A stretch of DNA of 64,000 nucleotides from Limnohabitans sp. 15K (GTDB taxonomy: Bacteria > Pseudomonadota > Gammaproteobacteria > Burkholderiales > Burkholderiaceae_C), in NCBI RefSeq assembly GCF_002778285.1, contig NZ_NESM01000006.1, positions 62,001 to 126,000 on the forward strand, in the 5' to 3' direction. How positions within the stretch are numbered: position 1 is the stretch's first letter; each line of letters begins with the position of its first letter. A program made the position numbers and the translations under genes. A model generated the notes under the pieces. It was given only the letters and a program-made list of their open reading frames with translations, was not told the origin of the DNA and ran no database searches. Shown here piece after piece: positions 1 to 8,110 of this stretch.

Positions 1-1
1 C

Positions 2-406
2 AAAACGCAAGAGCCCACGTCCTACCTGCACGGCGGTTATGACAACACCTTCCCCAAAATTGAAGCGGCGTTGGAAGGCCAAGAAGTGGGTTTCACCACC
101 ACTTTGAAGCTGGCGCCGGCCGACGCCTTTGGCGAGCGCGACGAGAGCCTGGTGCAAACCATCCCCAAAAGCGAATTTCCGCCAGGCGTGAAGGTGGGGG
201 GACAGCTGCGCGGTCGCTCGGCCGAAGGCCAGGAACAGGTGTTCAACGTGGTCAAGATCAAGGGCGACAAGGTGATTTTGGACGCCAACCATCCTTGGGC
301 CGGTCAACACCTGACGCTGACTTTGACCGTGCAAGAAGTGCGGGCCGCTTCAGCCGATGAGATCACGCACCGACACGCGCACGGCGCACACGGCCACCAC
401 CATTGA
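2..406 (+). CDS. slyD: SlyD-like FKBP-type peptidyl-prolyl cis-trans isomerase, 5' end outside window
   Basis: The reading frame is open from the left edge to a TGA at 404-406, leaving 134 residues; the true start lies upstream of the window. The visible part has the FKBP pattern of the SlyD group: a GLE-like segment (KIEAALEGQEVG), the AFGERDESLVQT stretch of the insert-in-flap region, and DANHPWAGQ close to the end. The C-terminus is His-rich (HRHAHGAHGHHH), typical of the nickel-binding tail of SlyD. Family role: cytoplasmic prolyl isomerase and chaperone, with metal delivery as a side role. Recognition is confident; the missing N-terminus could not be checked. Confidence 0.9.
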   Translation, partial: KTQEPTSYLHGGYDNTFPKIEAALEGQEVGFTTTLKLAPADAFGERDESLVQTIPKSEFPPGVKVGGQLRGRSAEGQEQVFNVVKIKGDKVILDANHPWAGQHLTLTLTVQEVRAASADEITHRHAHGAHGHHH

Positions 407-411
407 GTGAA

Positions 412-1212
412 TCAGTCGGGCTGCTCCGCGCTGGCGGGTGGTTCGTCGTAGACATCGGTCGCAAAACAGTCACGTACTGAAAACAGCATGGACGTGAAGA
501 ACATGGCTGCCACCATCATGGCCAGCGGCATGAAGGCGGCCATCATCAACTCCGGGTTGCCCAAAAAGCTCGCGATCACCATGGCCAATATCCCGGCCGA
601 CATGAAAATCACGCCCCAGGCGATCACATAAACCGTGAAGGCCTTGAGGTTGCGCCAACACGCCATGAAGCTGAAAAACAGGCTTTTGACGGCAGGCATG
701 CCATACCAGTGGACCAGAGCAGGTGAGTGCCAGAACATCATGGACAGCGGCACGTAAAACAACATGGACACCCACAAAGCGTTTTGAAACGAGTCCGAAG
801 TCACCACCTCCGGCGTCATGGGTGCCCCGCCAAAATAGACCTTCGCAAAAGTCCCGCCATCGGCCAGTGTGGACAAGCCCATCACCACCAAAAAGATCAC
901 GGCGTACAAGCTCCCCAAGATGAACATCGTCTGGCGATGCGGCCCGGCTTTGAAGGCCACAAACAGCACGCTGGGCATCGGGAATTTGCCGTCAGAGGCC
1001 ACTTGGGTTGCAGCCATCATGCCCAGTGTGAGGGCGGGCAAAACCACCAAAGCCAAGGCACCCCCAATGAAGGGCACCATGGACACCACCGACACCGTGG
1101 CCATGAACAAAAAAAACAGGCCCGACATGGCCAAAGGCTGACGCCAAAAGGTGCGCATGCCCTGGCGTGCCCATTTAAGGCCCGCTTTGGCGGGAACAAT
1201 TTGCAAGTTCAT
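412..1212 (-). CDS. BPSS1780-family multi-pass membrane protein
   Basis: A 266-residue integral membrane protein starting MNLQIVPAKAGLKW. It has about six hydrophobic segments, beginning near residues 25-60 (FLFMATVSVVSMVPFIGG and the following stretch) and recurring to near residue 245, then a short acidic tail. The N-terminal amphipathic motif 'PAxxGxxWxRQGxRTFWRQP' is the hallmark of a conserved Burkholderiales family of unknown function. It converges on slyD with five bases between the stop codons and lies directly after thrB on the same strand, so the two may be cotranscribed. No catalytic or transport motif is visible. Confidence 0.75.
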   Translation of the reverse strand: MNLQIVPAKAGLKWARQGMRTFWRQPLAMSGLFFLFMATVSVVSMVPFIGGALALVVLPALTLGMMAATQVASDGKFPMPSVLFVAFKAGPHRQTMFILGSLYAVIFLVVMGLSTLADGGTFAKVYFGGAPMTPEVVTSDSFQNALWVSMLFYVPLSMMFWHSPALVHWYGMPAVKSLFFSFMACWRNLKAFTVYVIAWGVIFMSAGILAMVIASFLGNPELMMAAFMPLAMMVAAMFFTSMLFSVRDCFATDVYDEPPASAEQPD

Positions 1213-1216
1213 GGGT

Positions 1217-2179
1217 TCAGATCAGGGCAGACGCAGCAAGGGGGTGGTTGACCCTGCCACGCAAGACGCGTTCAAAATGGGTCGGGTCGTGGGGTTTGAG
1301 GATCGACGCTTCGCGGGGCAAATGGTAGTCCCAAAGCCTGGAAATCCAAAAACGCAAAGCCCCTGCGCGCAAAAGGGCAGGCAACAATTCGCGCTCAGTG
1401 GCGCTCAATGGGCGAGCTTGGTTGTAGGCGCTGAGCATGGCTTGGGCACGTTGTGCGTCGTGCGTGCCGCTGGGCAAATCGATGCACCAATCGTTCAGGC
1501 ACACGGCCAGATCAAACAGCCAGGTGTCCACGCCTGCGAAATAGAAGTCAAAAAAGCCAGTGAGCTGCTCGCCGTCGAACATGACGTTGTCGCGGAACAG
1601 GTCGGCGTGCACCGGGCCACGGGGCAGGGCGGCATAAGCGGCGCTGCTGGCGATGTGGTTTTGGAAGGCCAGTTCGCTGCGCAGCAAGGCGGCTTGGGCT
1701 TCTTCTAAATAAGGCAGCACCACGGGCACGGTCTCGTTCCACCAGGGCAGACCGCGCAGGTTGGGTTGGCTGCGGTTGTAATCGGCCCCGGCCAGGTGCA
1801 TGCGCGCCAGCATGTCGCCCACGGCGGCGCAGTGCATGGCCTGCGGTTGCAGCTGGCTTTTACCTGCGAGTTTGTTGACGACGGCGGCCGGTTTGCCGCT
1901 CACGGTGTGGAGGATGTCGCCATCGCGGTTGGCCGCGGGGTCGGGCACCGGAATGCCGCAACCTGCCAAGTGCTTCATCAGGTAGAGGTAAAAGGGCAGT
2001 TGCTCTTGTGTCAGGCGCTCGAACAAGGTGAGCACGTACTCGCCTTGGGTCGTGGTGGCGAAGTAGTTGGTGTTCTCGATGCCGCCTTCGATGCCGCGCA
2101 ATTCGGTCAAGGCCCCCAGGTTCAGGGACTGCATCAGGCTGTCGGCCTGCGAGGGAGTGACTTCGGTGAATACCGCCAT
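1217..2179 (-). CDS. thrB: Homoserine kinase, type II (choline-kinase fold)
   Basis: A 320-residue protein that phosphorylates L-homoserine to O-phosphohomoserine in threonine biosynthesis. The ATG at 2177-2179 (MAVFTEVTPSQ) is chosen because it gives the usual family length; the frame stays open further upstream only through repeat DNA. Visible motifs are the Gly-rich GIEGGIENTNYF segment (about residues 29-40), the Brenner/APH catalytic motif HADLFRDN near residue 195, and the metal-binding DFYFAGVD segment about 20 residues later. This is the aminoglycoside-phosphotransferase-like ThrB of pseudomonads and Burkholderiales, not the GHMP kinase of E. coli. It ends four bases upstream of the membrane-protein gene. 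Confidence 0.93.
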   Translation of the reverse strand: MAVFTEVTPSQADSLMQSLNLGALTELRGIEGGIENTNYFATTTQGEYVLTLFERLTQEQLPFYLYLMKHLAGCGIPVPDPAANRDGDILHTVSGKPAAVVNKLAGKSQLQPQAMHCAAVGDMLARMHLAGADYNRSQPNLRGLPWWNETVPVVLPYLEEAQAALLRSELAFQNHIASSAAYAALPRGPVHADLFRDNVMFDGEQLTGFFDFYFAGVDTWLFDLAVCLNDWCIDLPSGTHDAQRAQAMLSAYNQARPLSATERELLPALLRAGALRFWISRLWDYHLPREASILKPHDPTHFERVLRGRVNHPLAASALI

Positions 2180-2259
2180 GGGAAGAGGGTCAAAGCGCCA
2201 GGAGTGGTTCTGGCTGAGGTGAGAAAGTGACGATTGTAGAGGGCGAAAAGCGATCAATG

Positions 2260-2453
2260 ACCCGCAAAGGGCTGACTGCGCTGGGCCGATGTGGCAAAGC
2301 GAAGCGCCTCTGAGGCCCAGTGCAGTTAGCCCTTTGCGGGTCTGCCCGTGTTTGTTTGCCTTGCTGGCGGAGCGATGGTGTGTGGGGCCTGCGCCGAGGC
2401 TCAGAGGCGCTTCGCTTTGCCACATCGCCTCAGCGCAGGCCCCACACACCATC
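2260..2453. repeat. Paired hairpins carrying one 27-nt core in opposite orientations
   Basis: This explains most of the 393-nt gap between thrB and polA. Hairpin 1 has arms at 2260-2286 and 2315-2341 (27 nt, two mismatches). Hairpin 2 has perfect 21-nt arms at 2374-2394 and 2433-2453. The two sets of arms differ in sequence, but the loop of each holds the same 27-nt core: 2287-2313 forward and 2401-2427 as its exact reverse complement. A third, partial copy of the core (22 nt) lies at 2478-2499 in the same orientation as copy two. This is neither coding DNA nor a simple terminator; it looks like a miniature mobile or REP-type repeat. Confidence 0.8.
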
Positions 2454-2477
2454 TGGGAGTTCGGCAGAGTTTATTGA

Positions 2478-2499
2478 CGCTTCGCTTTGCCACATCGCC
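2478..2499. repeat. Third partial copy of the hairpin-loop core
   Basis: These 22 bases match 2408-2429 exactly, that is, the loop of the second hairpin plus its right flank. The DNA after them (TGGCGCAGGA) also resembles the right stem of hairpin 2 (CAGCGCAGGC). It therefore looks like a third, eroded unit of the same family, lacking a left arm. Confidence 0.65.
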
Positions 2500-2534
2500 C
2501 TGGCGCAGGACCGGCCAACCGATCATGGGGTCGT

Positions 2535-2564
2535 TTGACGGTCAAGCCCTTAACCCGGTACACA
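2535..2564 (+). promoter_or_regulatory. Possible polA promoter
   Basis: TTGACG at 2535-2540 and TACACA at 2559-2564 are separated by 18 bases, a reasonable sigma-70 arrangement. Transcription would then start within a few bases of the polA ATG at 2573, giving a leaderless or nearly leaderless message; only a GGGGG run sits before the ATG. This is a match by eye only and may be chance. Confidence 0.28.
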
Positions 2565-2572
2565 ATCGGGGG

Positions 2573-5431
2573 ATGAGCGAAAACACCCCTGACACCGACA
2601 CTGCCCCGACCCCCATTCAGCCCAGCCTTTTGTTGGTCGACGGCTCCAGCTACCTGTACCGCGCTTTCCATGCCATGCCCGACCTGCGGGCCGTGCCGGG
2701 CGATCCGACGAGTGCTGCTACGGGCGCCATTCGCGGCATGATCAACATGATGGAGCGGCTGCGCAAGGATGTACCTGCCGTGTATGCCGTGTGCGTTTTT
2801 GACGCAAAGGGCCCGACGTTTCGGGACGAGATGTACCCCGAGTACAAAGCCAACCGCAGCCCCATGCCCGACGATTTGCGCTCGCAGATCGAGCCGATCC
2901 ACGAGCTGGTGCGCCTGATGGGCTGGACGGTGCTGGACGTGCCCGGTGTGGAAGCCGACGACGTGATCGCCACGCTGGCGCATGTGGCCGCGCAGCAAGG
3001 CATCCCAGTCACGGTGTCGAGTGGCGACAAGGACTTGAGCCAGTTGGTGAACGAGCACATCACCATCATCGACACCATGAACGGCAAGGTGCGCGATGTG
3101 GCGGGCGTGACCGCCGAGTTTGGCGTGCCGCCATCACTCATGATCGATTACCAGACCCTGGTGGGCGACACGGTGGACAACGTGCCGGGTGTGGCCAAGG
3201 TGGGCCCCAAGACGGCGGCCAAGTGGCTGATGGAATACGGCTCGCTCGACAAGCTCATGGAAAACGCCCACGACATCAAGGGCGTGGCGGGCGAGAACCT
3301 GCGCCAGGCGGTGGATTGGCTGCCCAAGGGCCGGGCGCTGGTGACCATGAAAACAGATTGCGACCTGAACGCTTGGGTGCCCGATTTGCCCTCGCTGGCC
3401 AGCCTGCACCTGCACGAGCCTGACAAAGACAAACTGCTCGATTTTTACCAGACCTATGGTTTCAAAGGGCTGGTGCAGTCGCTGGGTGGGGCTTTGCCTG
3501 CGCCTGCGGCCAAAGCCAAAGCGGCCAAACCCAAAGACACGGGCATGGGGGATTTGTTCGGTTCAGCTCAAGAAGATGAACCAGCAGCAGCCCCTGTGCT
3601 CGACACCGCCGCCAGCTCGGTGCAAGGCGAACTGAAATACGACACCGTGCTCGACTGGGCCGCGTTCGACACCTGGCTGGCCCGCATCGAACAAGCCCCA
3701 CTCACCGCCATCGACACCGAAACGACTTCGCTCGACGCCATGCGGGCTGAGATCGTGGGCATCTCGCTGAGTGTCACGCCCGGCGAGGCGGCCTACATTC
3801 CGCTGGCCCACAACGGCCCGGGTGCCCCCGAGCAGCTGCCGCTGGCCGAGGTGCTGGCCAAGCTCAAGCCCTGGTTGGAAAACCCCGCCCGCCACAAGCT
3901 GGGCCAGAACATCAAATACGACCGCCATGTGTTCGCCAACCACGGCATCGAGGTGCAGGGCTATGCGCACGACACCATGCTGGAGAGCTATGTGCTTGAA
4001 GTGCACAAGCCGCATGGCCTCTCCAGCCTGGCCGAGCGGCATGTGGGCCGCCGGGGCGTGACTTACGAAGACCTGTGCGGCAAGGGTGCGCACCAGATCC
4101 CGTTTGCGCAGGTGGACGTGGACAAAGCCGCGCACTACTCCTGCGAAGACTCCGACCAGTGCCTGGACGTGCACTTGGCCCTGTGGCCGCAGATAGAAGC
4201 GCATGCCGGTCTGAAGTACGTTTACGAGTTGGAAATCGCCACCAGCGAATCGCTGTACCGCATCGAACGCAATGGTGTGCTGATCGACGCGCCCACACTG
4301 GCTGCGCAAAGCCAGGCGCTGGGCGAGCGCATCGTGCAGCTCGAAACCGAGGCCTACGAGATCGCGGGACAACCCTTCAACCTAGCCAGCCCCAAACAGC
4401 TGGGCGAGATCTTTTTTGACAAGCTGGGCCTTCCCGTCATCAAGAAAACCGCCACCGGCGCACGCAGCACCGACGAAGAGGTGCTGGAAAAACTGGCCGA
4501 AGACTACCCGCTGCCCGCCCGCATCCTGGAGCACCGCAGTCTCTCCAAGCTCAAAGGCACCTACACCGACAAGCTGGCGCAACTGGCTTTGCCGCGCACC
4601 GGCCGCGTGCACACCCACTATGCGCAGGCCGTGGCCGTGACGGGCCGTTTGTCGAGCAACGAGCCCAACCTGCAAAACATCCCGGTGCGCACCGCCGAAG
4701 GGCGCAAAGTGCGTGAGGCCTTTGTGGCCCCTGCAGGCTGCGTGATTGCGAGTGCCGACTACAGCCAGATCGAGCTGCGCATCATGGCGCACCTGAGCGA
4801 CGACGCGGCCTTGCTCAAGGCCTTTCATGAAGGGCTGGACGTGCACAAAGCCACGGCGGCCGAAGTGTTTGGCGCGACGCCAGACACGGTGAGCAGCGAG
4901 CAGCGCCGCTACGCCAAGACCATCAACTTCGGTTTGATTTACGGCATGAGCGCGTTTGGTCTGGCCAAGGCGCTGGGCATCGACAACACCGCCGCCAAGA
5001 ACTACATCACCCGCTACTTTGAGCGTTTTGCGGGCGTCAAACACTACATGGACGCCACCCGCGAGCAGGCCAAGGCGCTGGGCTATGTGGAGACCGTTTT
5101 TGGCCGCCGCCTGATGTTGCCCGAGATCAACAGCCCCAACGGCCCGCGCCGCGCCGGGGCCGAGCGCGCCGCCATCAACGCGCCCATGCAGGGCACAGCG
5201 GCCGACCTGATCAAGCTGAGCATGGTGGCGGTGCAAAAAGCGCTCGACGAACAAGGCAAGGCCACCAAAGTCATCATGCAGGTGCACGACGAATTGGTGT
5301 TCGAGGTGCCTGAATCAGAAGTCGAGTGGGTGCGCACCGAGGTGCCGCGCCTCATGGCGGGTGTGGCGGACTTGAAGGTGCCGCTCTTGGCCGAAGTGGG
5401 CTTTGGACCGAACTGGGAGCAGGCGCACTGA
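2573..5431 (+). CDS. polA: DNA polymerase I with 5'-3' and 3'-5' exonuclease domains
   Basis: A 952-residue enzyme for Okazaki-fragment processing and repair synthesis. The ATG at 2573 (MSENTPDTDT) is chosen because the conserved region starts soon after it (LLLVDGSSYLYRAFHA); the frame is open upstream only through repeats. Residues about 17-300 form the FEN-like 5' nuclease. A Lys/Ala/Pro linker is followed by a complete proofreading domain with Exo I (DTETTS), Exo II (GQNIKYD) and Exo III (YSCEDSD). The polymerase domain has motif A (DYSQIELR), motif B (RRYAKTINFGLIYG) and motif C (QVHDELVFEV). All catalytic residues are present, so proofreading should be active. It converges on a GST gene with a REP-like element between them. 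Confidence 0.98.
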   Translation: MSENTPDTDTAPTPIQPSLLLVDGSSYLYRAFHAMPDLRAVPGDPTSAATGAIRGMINMMERLRKDVPAVYAVCVFDAKGPTFRDEMYPEYKANRSPMPDDLRSQIEPIHELVRLMGWTVLDVPGVEADDVIATLAHVAAQQGIPVTVSSGDKDLSQLVNEHITIIDTMNGKVRDVAGVTAEFGVPPSLMIDYQTLVGDTVDNVPGVAKVGPKTAAKWLMEYGSLDKLMENAHDIKGVAGENLRQAVDWLPKGRALVTMKTDCDLNAWVPDLPSLASLHLHEPDKDKLLDFYQTYGFKGLVQSLGGALPAPAAKAKAAKPKDTGMGDLFGSAQEDEPAAAPVLDTAASSVQGELKYDTVLDWAAFDTWLARIEQAPLTAIDTETTSLDAMRAEIVGISLSVTPGEAAYIPLAHNGPGAPEQLPLAEVLAKLKPWLENPARHKLGQNIKYDRHVFANHGIEVQGYAHDTMLESYVLEVHKPHGLSSLAERHVGRRGVTYEDLCGKGAHQIPFAQVDVDKAAHYSCEDSDQCLDVHLALWPQIEAHAGLKYVYELEIATSESLYRIERNGVLIDAPTLAAQSQALGERIVQLETEAYEIAGQPFNLASPKQLGEIFFDKLGLPVIKKTATGARSTDEEVLEKLAEDYPLPARILEHRSLSKLKGTYTDKLAQLALPRTGRVHTHYAQAVAVTGRLSSNEPNLQNIPVRTAEGRKVREAFVAPAGCVIASADYSQIELRIMAHLSDDAALLKAFHEGLDVHKATAAEVFGATPDTVSSEQRRYAKTINFGLIYGMSAFGLAKALGIDNTAAKNYITRYFERFAGVKHYMDATREQAKALGYVETVFGRRLMLPEINSPNGPRRAGAERAAINAPMQGTAADLIKLSMVAVQKALDEQGKATKVIMQVHDELVFEVPESEVEWVRTEVPRLMAGVADLKVPLLAEVGFGPNWEQAH

Positions 5432-5440
5432 CCTGTGGCG

Positions 5441-5505
5441 TGTGGGAGCGGCGCCCTCGCCGCGAAAGCCCTCGCAGACCACCGACCACGGGGTGGTCTC
5501 CTACA
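5441..5505. repeat. REPIN-like inverted pair of REP hairpins
   Basis: The left end TGTGGGAG (5441-5448) and the right end CTCCTACA (5498-5505, reverse complement TGTAGGAG) are near-perfect inverted ends. Each is followed inward by a hairpin: GCGGCG/CGCCGC (5448-5453 with 5458-5463) and GACCACC/GGTGGTC (5477-5483 with 5492-5498). The GTRGGAG head followed by a hairpin, doubled in inverted orientation, is the layout of REPIN/BIME repeats mobilised by TnpA-REP transposases. It sits between the convergent ends of polA and the GST gene, and its right end contains the GST stop codon. Confidence 0.65.
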
Positions 5506-6169
5506 AAACAGGTGACGGTGCTTGCCATGGCACATGCTTTTGCATGATGGCCTCAAACAGCGAAGACCCCTCAAACGGTGCCAACCAATTCGCCAATGCT
5601 GACCAAGGCTGCACCGCAAACCAGCCTGGGTCGGTGTGGGCGAATTGCCGCACAAAAGGGGCGATGGCGGCGTCGGCCAAGCCAAAACAGGGTCCTGCCA
5701 GAAAGGGCTGTGCCTGCAAGCGGGCATCCAACCCGTGCAGCCAGACGACGGCCAGGTCTCGGTCGGCGAGGCCACTCCCCAGCCCAGAGCGATTCGGGTA
5801 CTTGTAACGGTCCAGTTGCTGCTTGAAAGGCCCGTCGTTGTGCGCGATCAGCGCAAGCGCATCGGCCATGCCCGCATCCGACGCAGGGAGCCAGCCCAGC
5901 GGGTCGTGCTGGCCCAGAGCCCAAAGCATGATGTCCAGGCTTTGTTCCAGCACCTGCCCGCCGCCAGCGCCGGGCAGCCACAAGACCGGCACCGTGCCTT
6001 TGGGCGAGAGGCTCAGCAGGTGGGCGGGTTTGTTTTTCAACACCACTTCGCGGTGTTCGATGGCGATGCTGCTGGCGTGCAGCGCCAAGCGTGCCCGCAT
6101 GGCGTAGGGGCAACGGCGAAACGAGTACAAAACAGGCAGGGCAGAGGCGGGCAGTGCAACGGCAGACAT
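5501..6169 (-). CDS. Glutathione S-transferase family protein
   Basis: 222 residues. The N-terminal thioredoxin-fold half starts at LPVLYSFRRCPYAMRARLAL; the Cys in RRCPYA (about residue 20) is in the active-site position of omega/GrxB-like GSTs, suggesting glutathione-dependent reductase or lyase chemistry rather than classical conjugation. The KGTVPVLWL segment gives the cis-Pro of the glutathione site and LEQSLDIM the gamma-glutamyl-binding region. The C-terminal half is the all-alpha GST domain. The substrate is unknown. The last codons and the TAG stop overlap the edge of a REPIN-like element, so the C-terminus may have been altered by that insertion. Confidence 0.85.
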   Translation of the reverse strand: MSAVALPASALPVLYSFRRCPYAMRARLALHASSIAIEHREVVLKNKPAHLLSLSPKGTVPVLWLPGAGGGQVLEQSLDIMLWALGQHDPLGWLPASDAGMADALALIAHNDGPFKQQLDRYKYPNRSGLGSGLADRDLAVVWLHGLDARLQAQPFLAGPCFGLADAAIAPFVRQFAHTDPGWFAVQPWSALANWLAPFEGSSLFEAIMQKHVPWQAPSPVL

Positions 6170-6258
6170 GTGGGCAGTTTAAATCGCCGCTCTGGTCCAA
6201 GCCCGCAACACCTGTGTCAAGATAAGCATCCTCTTATTTTGGTGCCTGGAGACTTGCT

Positions 6259-7155
6259 TTGAACAACGACCTGATCAACGATGGCCAAGCCCTTTTGGGT
6301 GGCCGAGTGGACGCGAGCGGCACCACCCGCCGCGTGGCCCTGCAAGCGGCTTTGGGCGTGGGTTACGCCGCAGCCGCTTTGCCCATCATGGCGCAAACCG
6401 CCGTCAAAACTTCCGCTGAAGGTCTGGTTTCGGGTGAGGTGACCATCGACGTCAATGGCTTCAAAATGCCCGCTTACCGCAGCGCGCCTGCGGGCAAGAC
6501 CGGTTTGCCGGTGGTGCTGGTGATCTGCGAGATTTTTGGGGTGCACGAGTACATCGCCGACGTCACACGCCGCTTGGCCCAGGCCGGTTACCTGGCCATT
6601 GCCCCCGACATGTTTGTGCGCCAAGGCGATCCTAAAAACTACACCGACATTCCCAAACTGCAAGCCGAAGTCATCACCAAGGTGCCCGACGCCCAGGTGC
6701 TGGGTGATCTGGATGCGACCGTGGCTTGGGCGGCAGCCAACGGCGGCAACACCGACAAATTGGCCATCACCGGCTTTTGCTGGGGTGGCCGCATCACTTG
6801 GTTGTATACCGCGCACCAGCCCAAGATCAAGGCCGGTGTGGCCTGGTACGGCCGATTGGTGGGCAATGCCACGGCGCTGACGCCCGCACACCCTGTGGCC
6901 TTGGTGGGCAGCCTCAAGGGCCCAGTGCTGGGTTTGTACGGCGGGGCCGACACCGGCATCCCTCTTGACACAGTTGATAAGATGAAAGCCGAACTGGCCC
7001 AAGGGTCCGCCGCTGCCAAAGCCAGCGAGTTTGTGGTTTATCCTGAGGCTCCGCACGCTTTTCACGCCGATTACCGCCCCAGCTACCGCAAGGGACCTGC
7101 TGACGACGGCTGGCAACGTCTGCTGGCCTGGCTTAAACGCAACGGCGTGGCCTGA
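6259..7155 (+). CDS. Dienelactone hydrolase family protein with a Tat-like leader
   Basis: 298 residues from a TTG start at 6259 preceded by a good ribosome-binding site (GGAGA at 6247-6251); no ATG lies nearby. The leader has a twin-arginine-like TTRRVALQ followed by an Ala-rich hydrophobic stretch ending IMAQT, so export by Tat is likely. The rest is an alpha/beta hydrolase of the dienelactone hydrolase type. GFCWGG holds the nucleophilic Cys expected for DLH, YGGADTGIP is near the expected Asp, and PHAFHADYRP holds the His. The family opens dienelactones and related esters; a periplasmic form has no assigned substrate. Confidence 0.85.
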   Translation: MNNDLINDGQALLGGRVDASGTTRRVALQAALGVGYAAAALPIMAQTAVKTSAEGLVSGEVTIDVNGFKMPAYRSAPAGKTGLPVVLVICEIFGVHEYIADVTRRLAQAGYLAIAPDMFVRQGDPKNYTDIPKLQAEVITKVPDAQVLGDLDATVAWAAANGGNTDKLAITGFCWGGRITWLYTAHQPKIKAGVAWYGRLVGNATALTPAHPVALVGSLKGPVLGLYGGADTGIPLDTVDKMKAELAQGSAAAKASEFVVYPEAPHAFHADYRPSYRKGPADDGWQRLLAWLKRNGVA

Positions 7156-7173
7156 CTTTGTGAGTGCTTAAAC

Positions 7174-7222
7174 CGCCCTTCGGGGCGAAATTTTTAAAAC
7201 CGCCCTAAGAGGCGGTTTGTTT
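7174..7222 (+). terminator. Tandem intrinsic terminators after the hydrolase gene
   Basis: The first hairpin is CGCCC-TTCG-GGGCG (7174-7187), a stable UUCG tetraloop followed by AAATTTTT. The second has arms 7197-7204 and 7211-7218 (AAACCGCC/GGCGGTTT) followed by GTTTT. Together they close the transcript before the ZIP gene. Confidence 0.8.
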
Positions 7223-7250
7223 TGGGGTGCAGTGCACCTCGGGAAACACG

Positions 7251-8099
7251 ATGACTTTTTTGGCGATTTTGGTGGGCACTTTGGTGGCGGGCATCGGCAG
7301 CGTCTGGGTGGCCGCTTGGCTGAGCTTTGGCGTTTTGAGCCGTTACACCCAGCACATGCTCAGTCTGGCGGCAGGCGCTTTGATGGCGACGTCTTTTTTA
7401 CACCTGTTGCCCGAGGCTTTTGAAAGCGATCTGGCACCACACACTTTGTTCATGACCTTGCTGCTGGGCTTGGTGTTCTTCTTTTTGCTCGACAAGGCGG
7501 AGCTCTGGCACCACGGGCACGAACACGCCCACGGGCATGGGCATGGGCAGGGTCACCATGACCACGGTCATTCGCCTGATGGGGGCCATGCTGAAGCCGA
7601 TGCCAAAGTGCATGCACATGGGAGCGCCGATTCGGATGAGACGCCGCGTGGTCAATGGGCCATTTTGGCGGGAGACAGCGTGCATTGTTTTGGTGATGGC
7701 ATCTTGATCGCCTCTGCTTTCATCGCTGACATGCGCTTGGGCGTGATCGCCGCCTTGGCAGTGCTGGCGCACGAAGTGCCCCACCACATGGGCGATCTGG
7801 CGGTGTTGCGGCAGGGCAGCAGCAGCCGCCGTGCGGCGATCGTCAAGGTCTCCATGGCGGGAGCCATCACCGCTTTCGGTGGGGCGGTGGGCTACGTGCT
7901 GGTGGATGCCTTGCACGACTGGCTGCCGTTTTTCCTGGTCGTGGCCAGCAGCAGCTTCATCTATGTCGCTTTGGCCGATTTGATTCCTCAGTTACAAAAG
8001 CGCCTGAGTGCGCGTGAGACAGCAGCGCAGATCATCTGGCTGTCTGTCGGCATGGGCATGGTGGTGCTGGTCAGCACATTGGCAGGACACAGCCACTGA
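7251..8099 (+). CDS. ZIP-family divalent metal transporter
   Basis: 282 residues if started at the ATG at 7251 (MTFLAILVGT); a GTG at 7227 would add eight unlikely residues. About eight membrane segments are visible. The cytoplasmic loop around residues 85-135 is extremely His-rich (repeated HGHGHG, then HHDHGHSPDGGH), as expected for a zinc-sensing loop. The metal-site helices are present: HCFGDGILI in TM4 and HEVPHHMGD in TM5 (the HExPHExGD signature, with His for the second Glu). Role: zinc, and possibly iron or manganese, movement across the inner membrane. It is similar to bacterial ZupT/GufA but too divergent for a firm symbol. Confidence 0.88.
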   Translation: MTFLAILVGTLVAGIGSVWVAAWLSFGVLSRYTQHMLSLAAGALMATSFLHLLPEAFESDLAPHTLFMTLLLGLVFFFLLDKAELWHHGHEHAHGHGHGQGHHDHGHSPDGGHAEADAKVHAHGSADSDETPRGQWAILAGDSVHCFGDGILIASAFIADMRLGVIAALAVLAHEVPHHMGDLAVLRQGSSSRRAAIVKVSMAGAITAFGGAVGYVLVDALHDWLPFFLVVASSSFIYVALADLIPQLQKRLSARETAAQIIWLSVGMGMVVLVSTLAGHSH

Positions 8100-8110
8100 G
8101 CCCAAGGGCT

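Noticed and set aside
7500..7630. Short repeated units suggestive of a tandem repeat or CRISPR-like array
   Set aside because: These are the His/Gly codons of the metal loop of the ZIP transporter (CACGGGCATGGGCAT type), in frame and without spacers.
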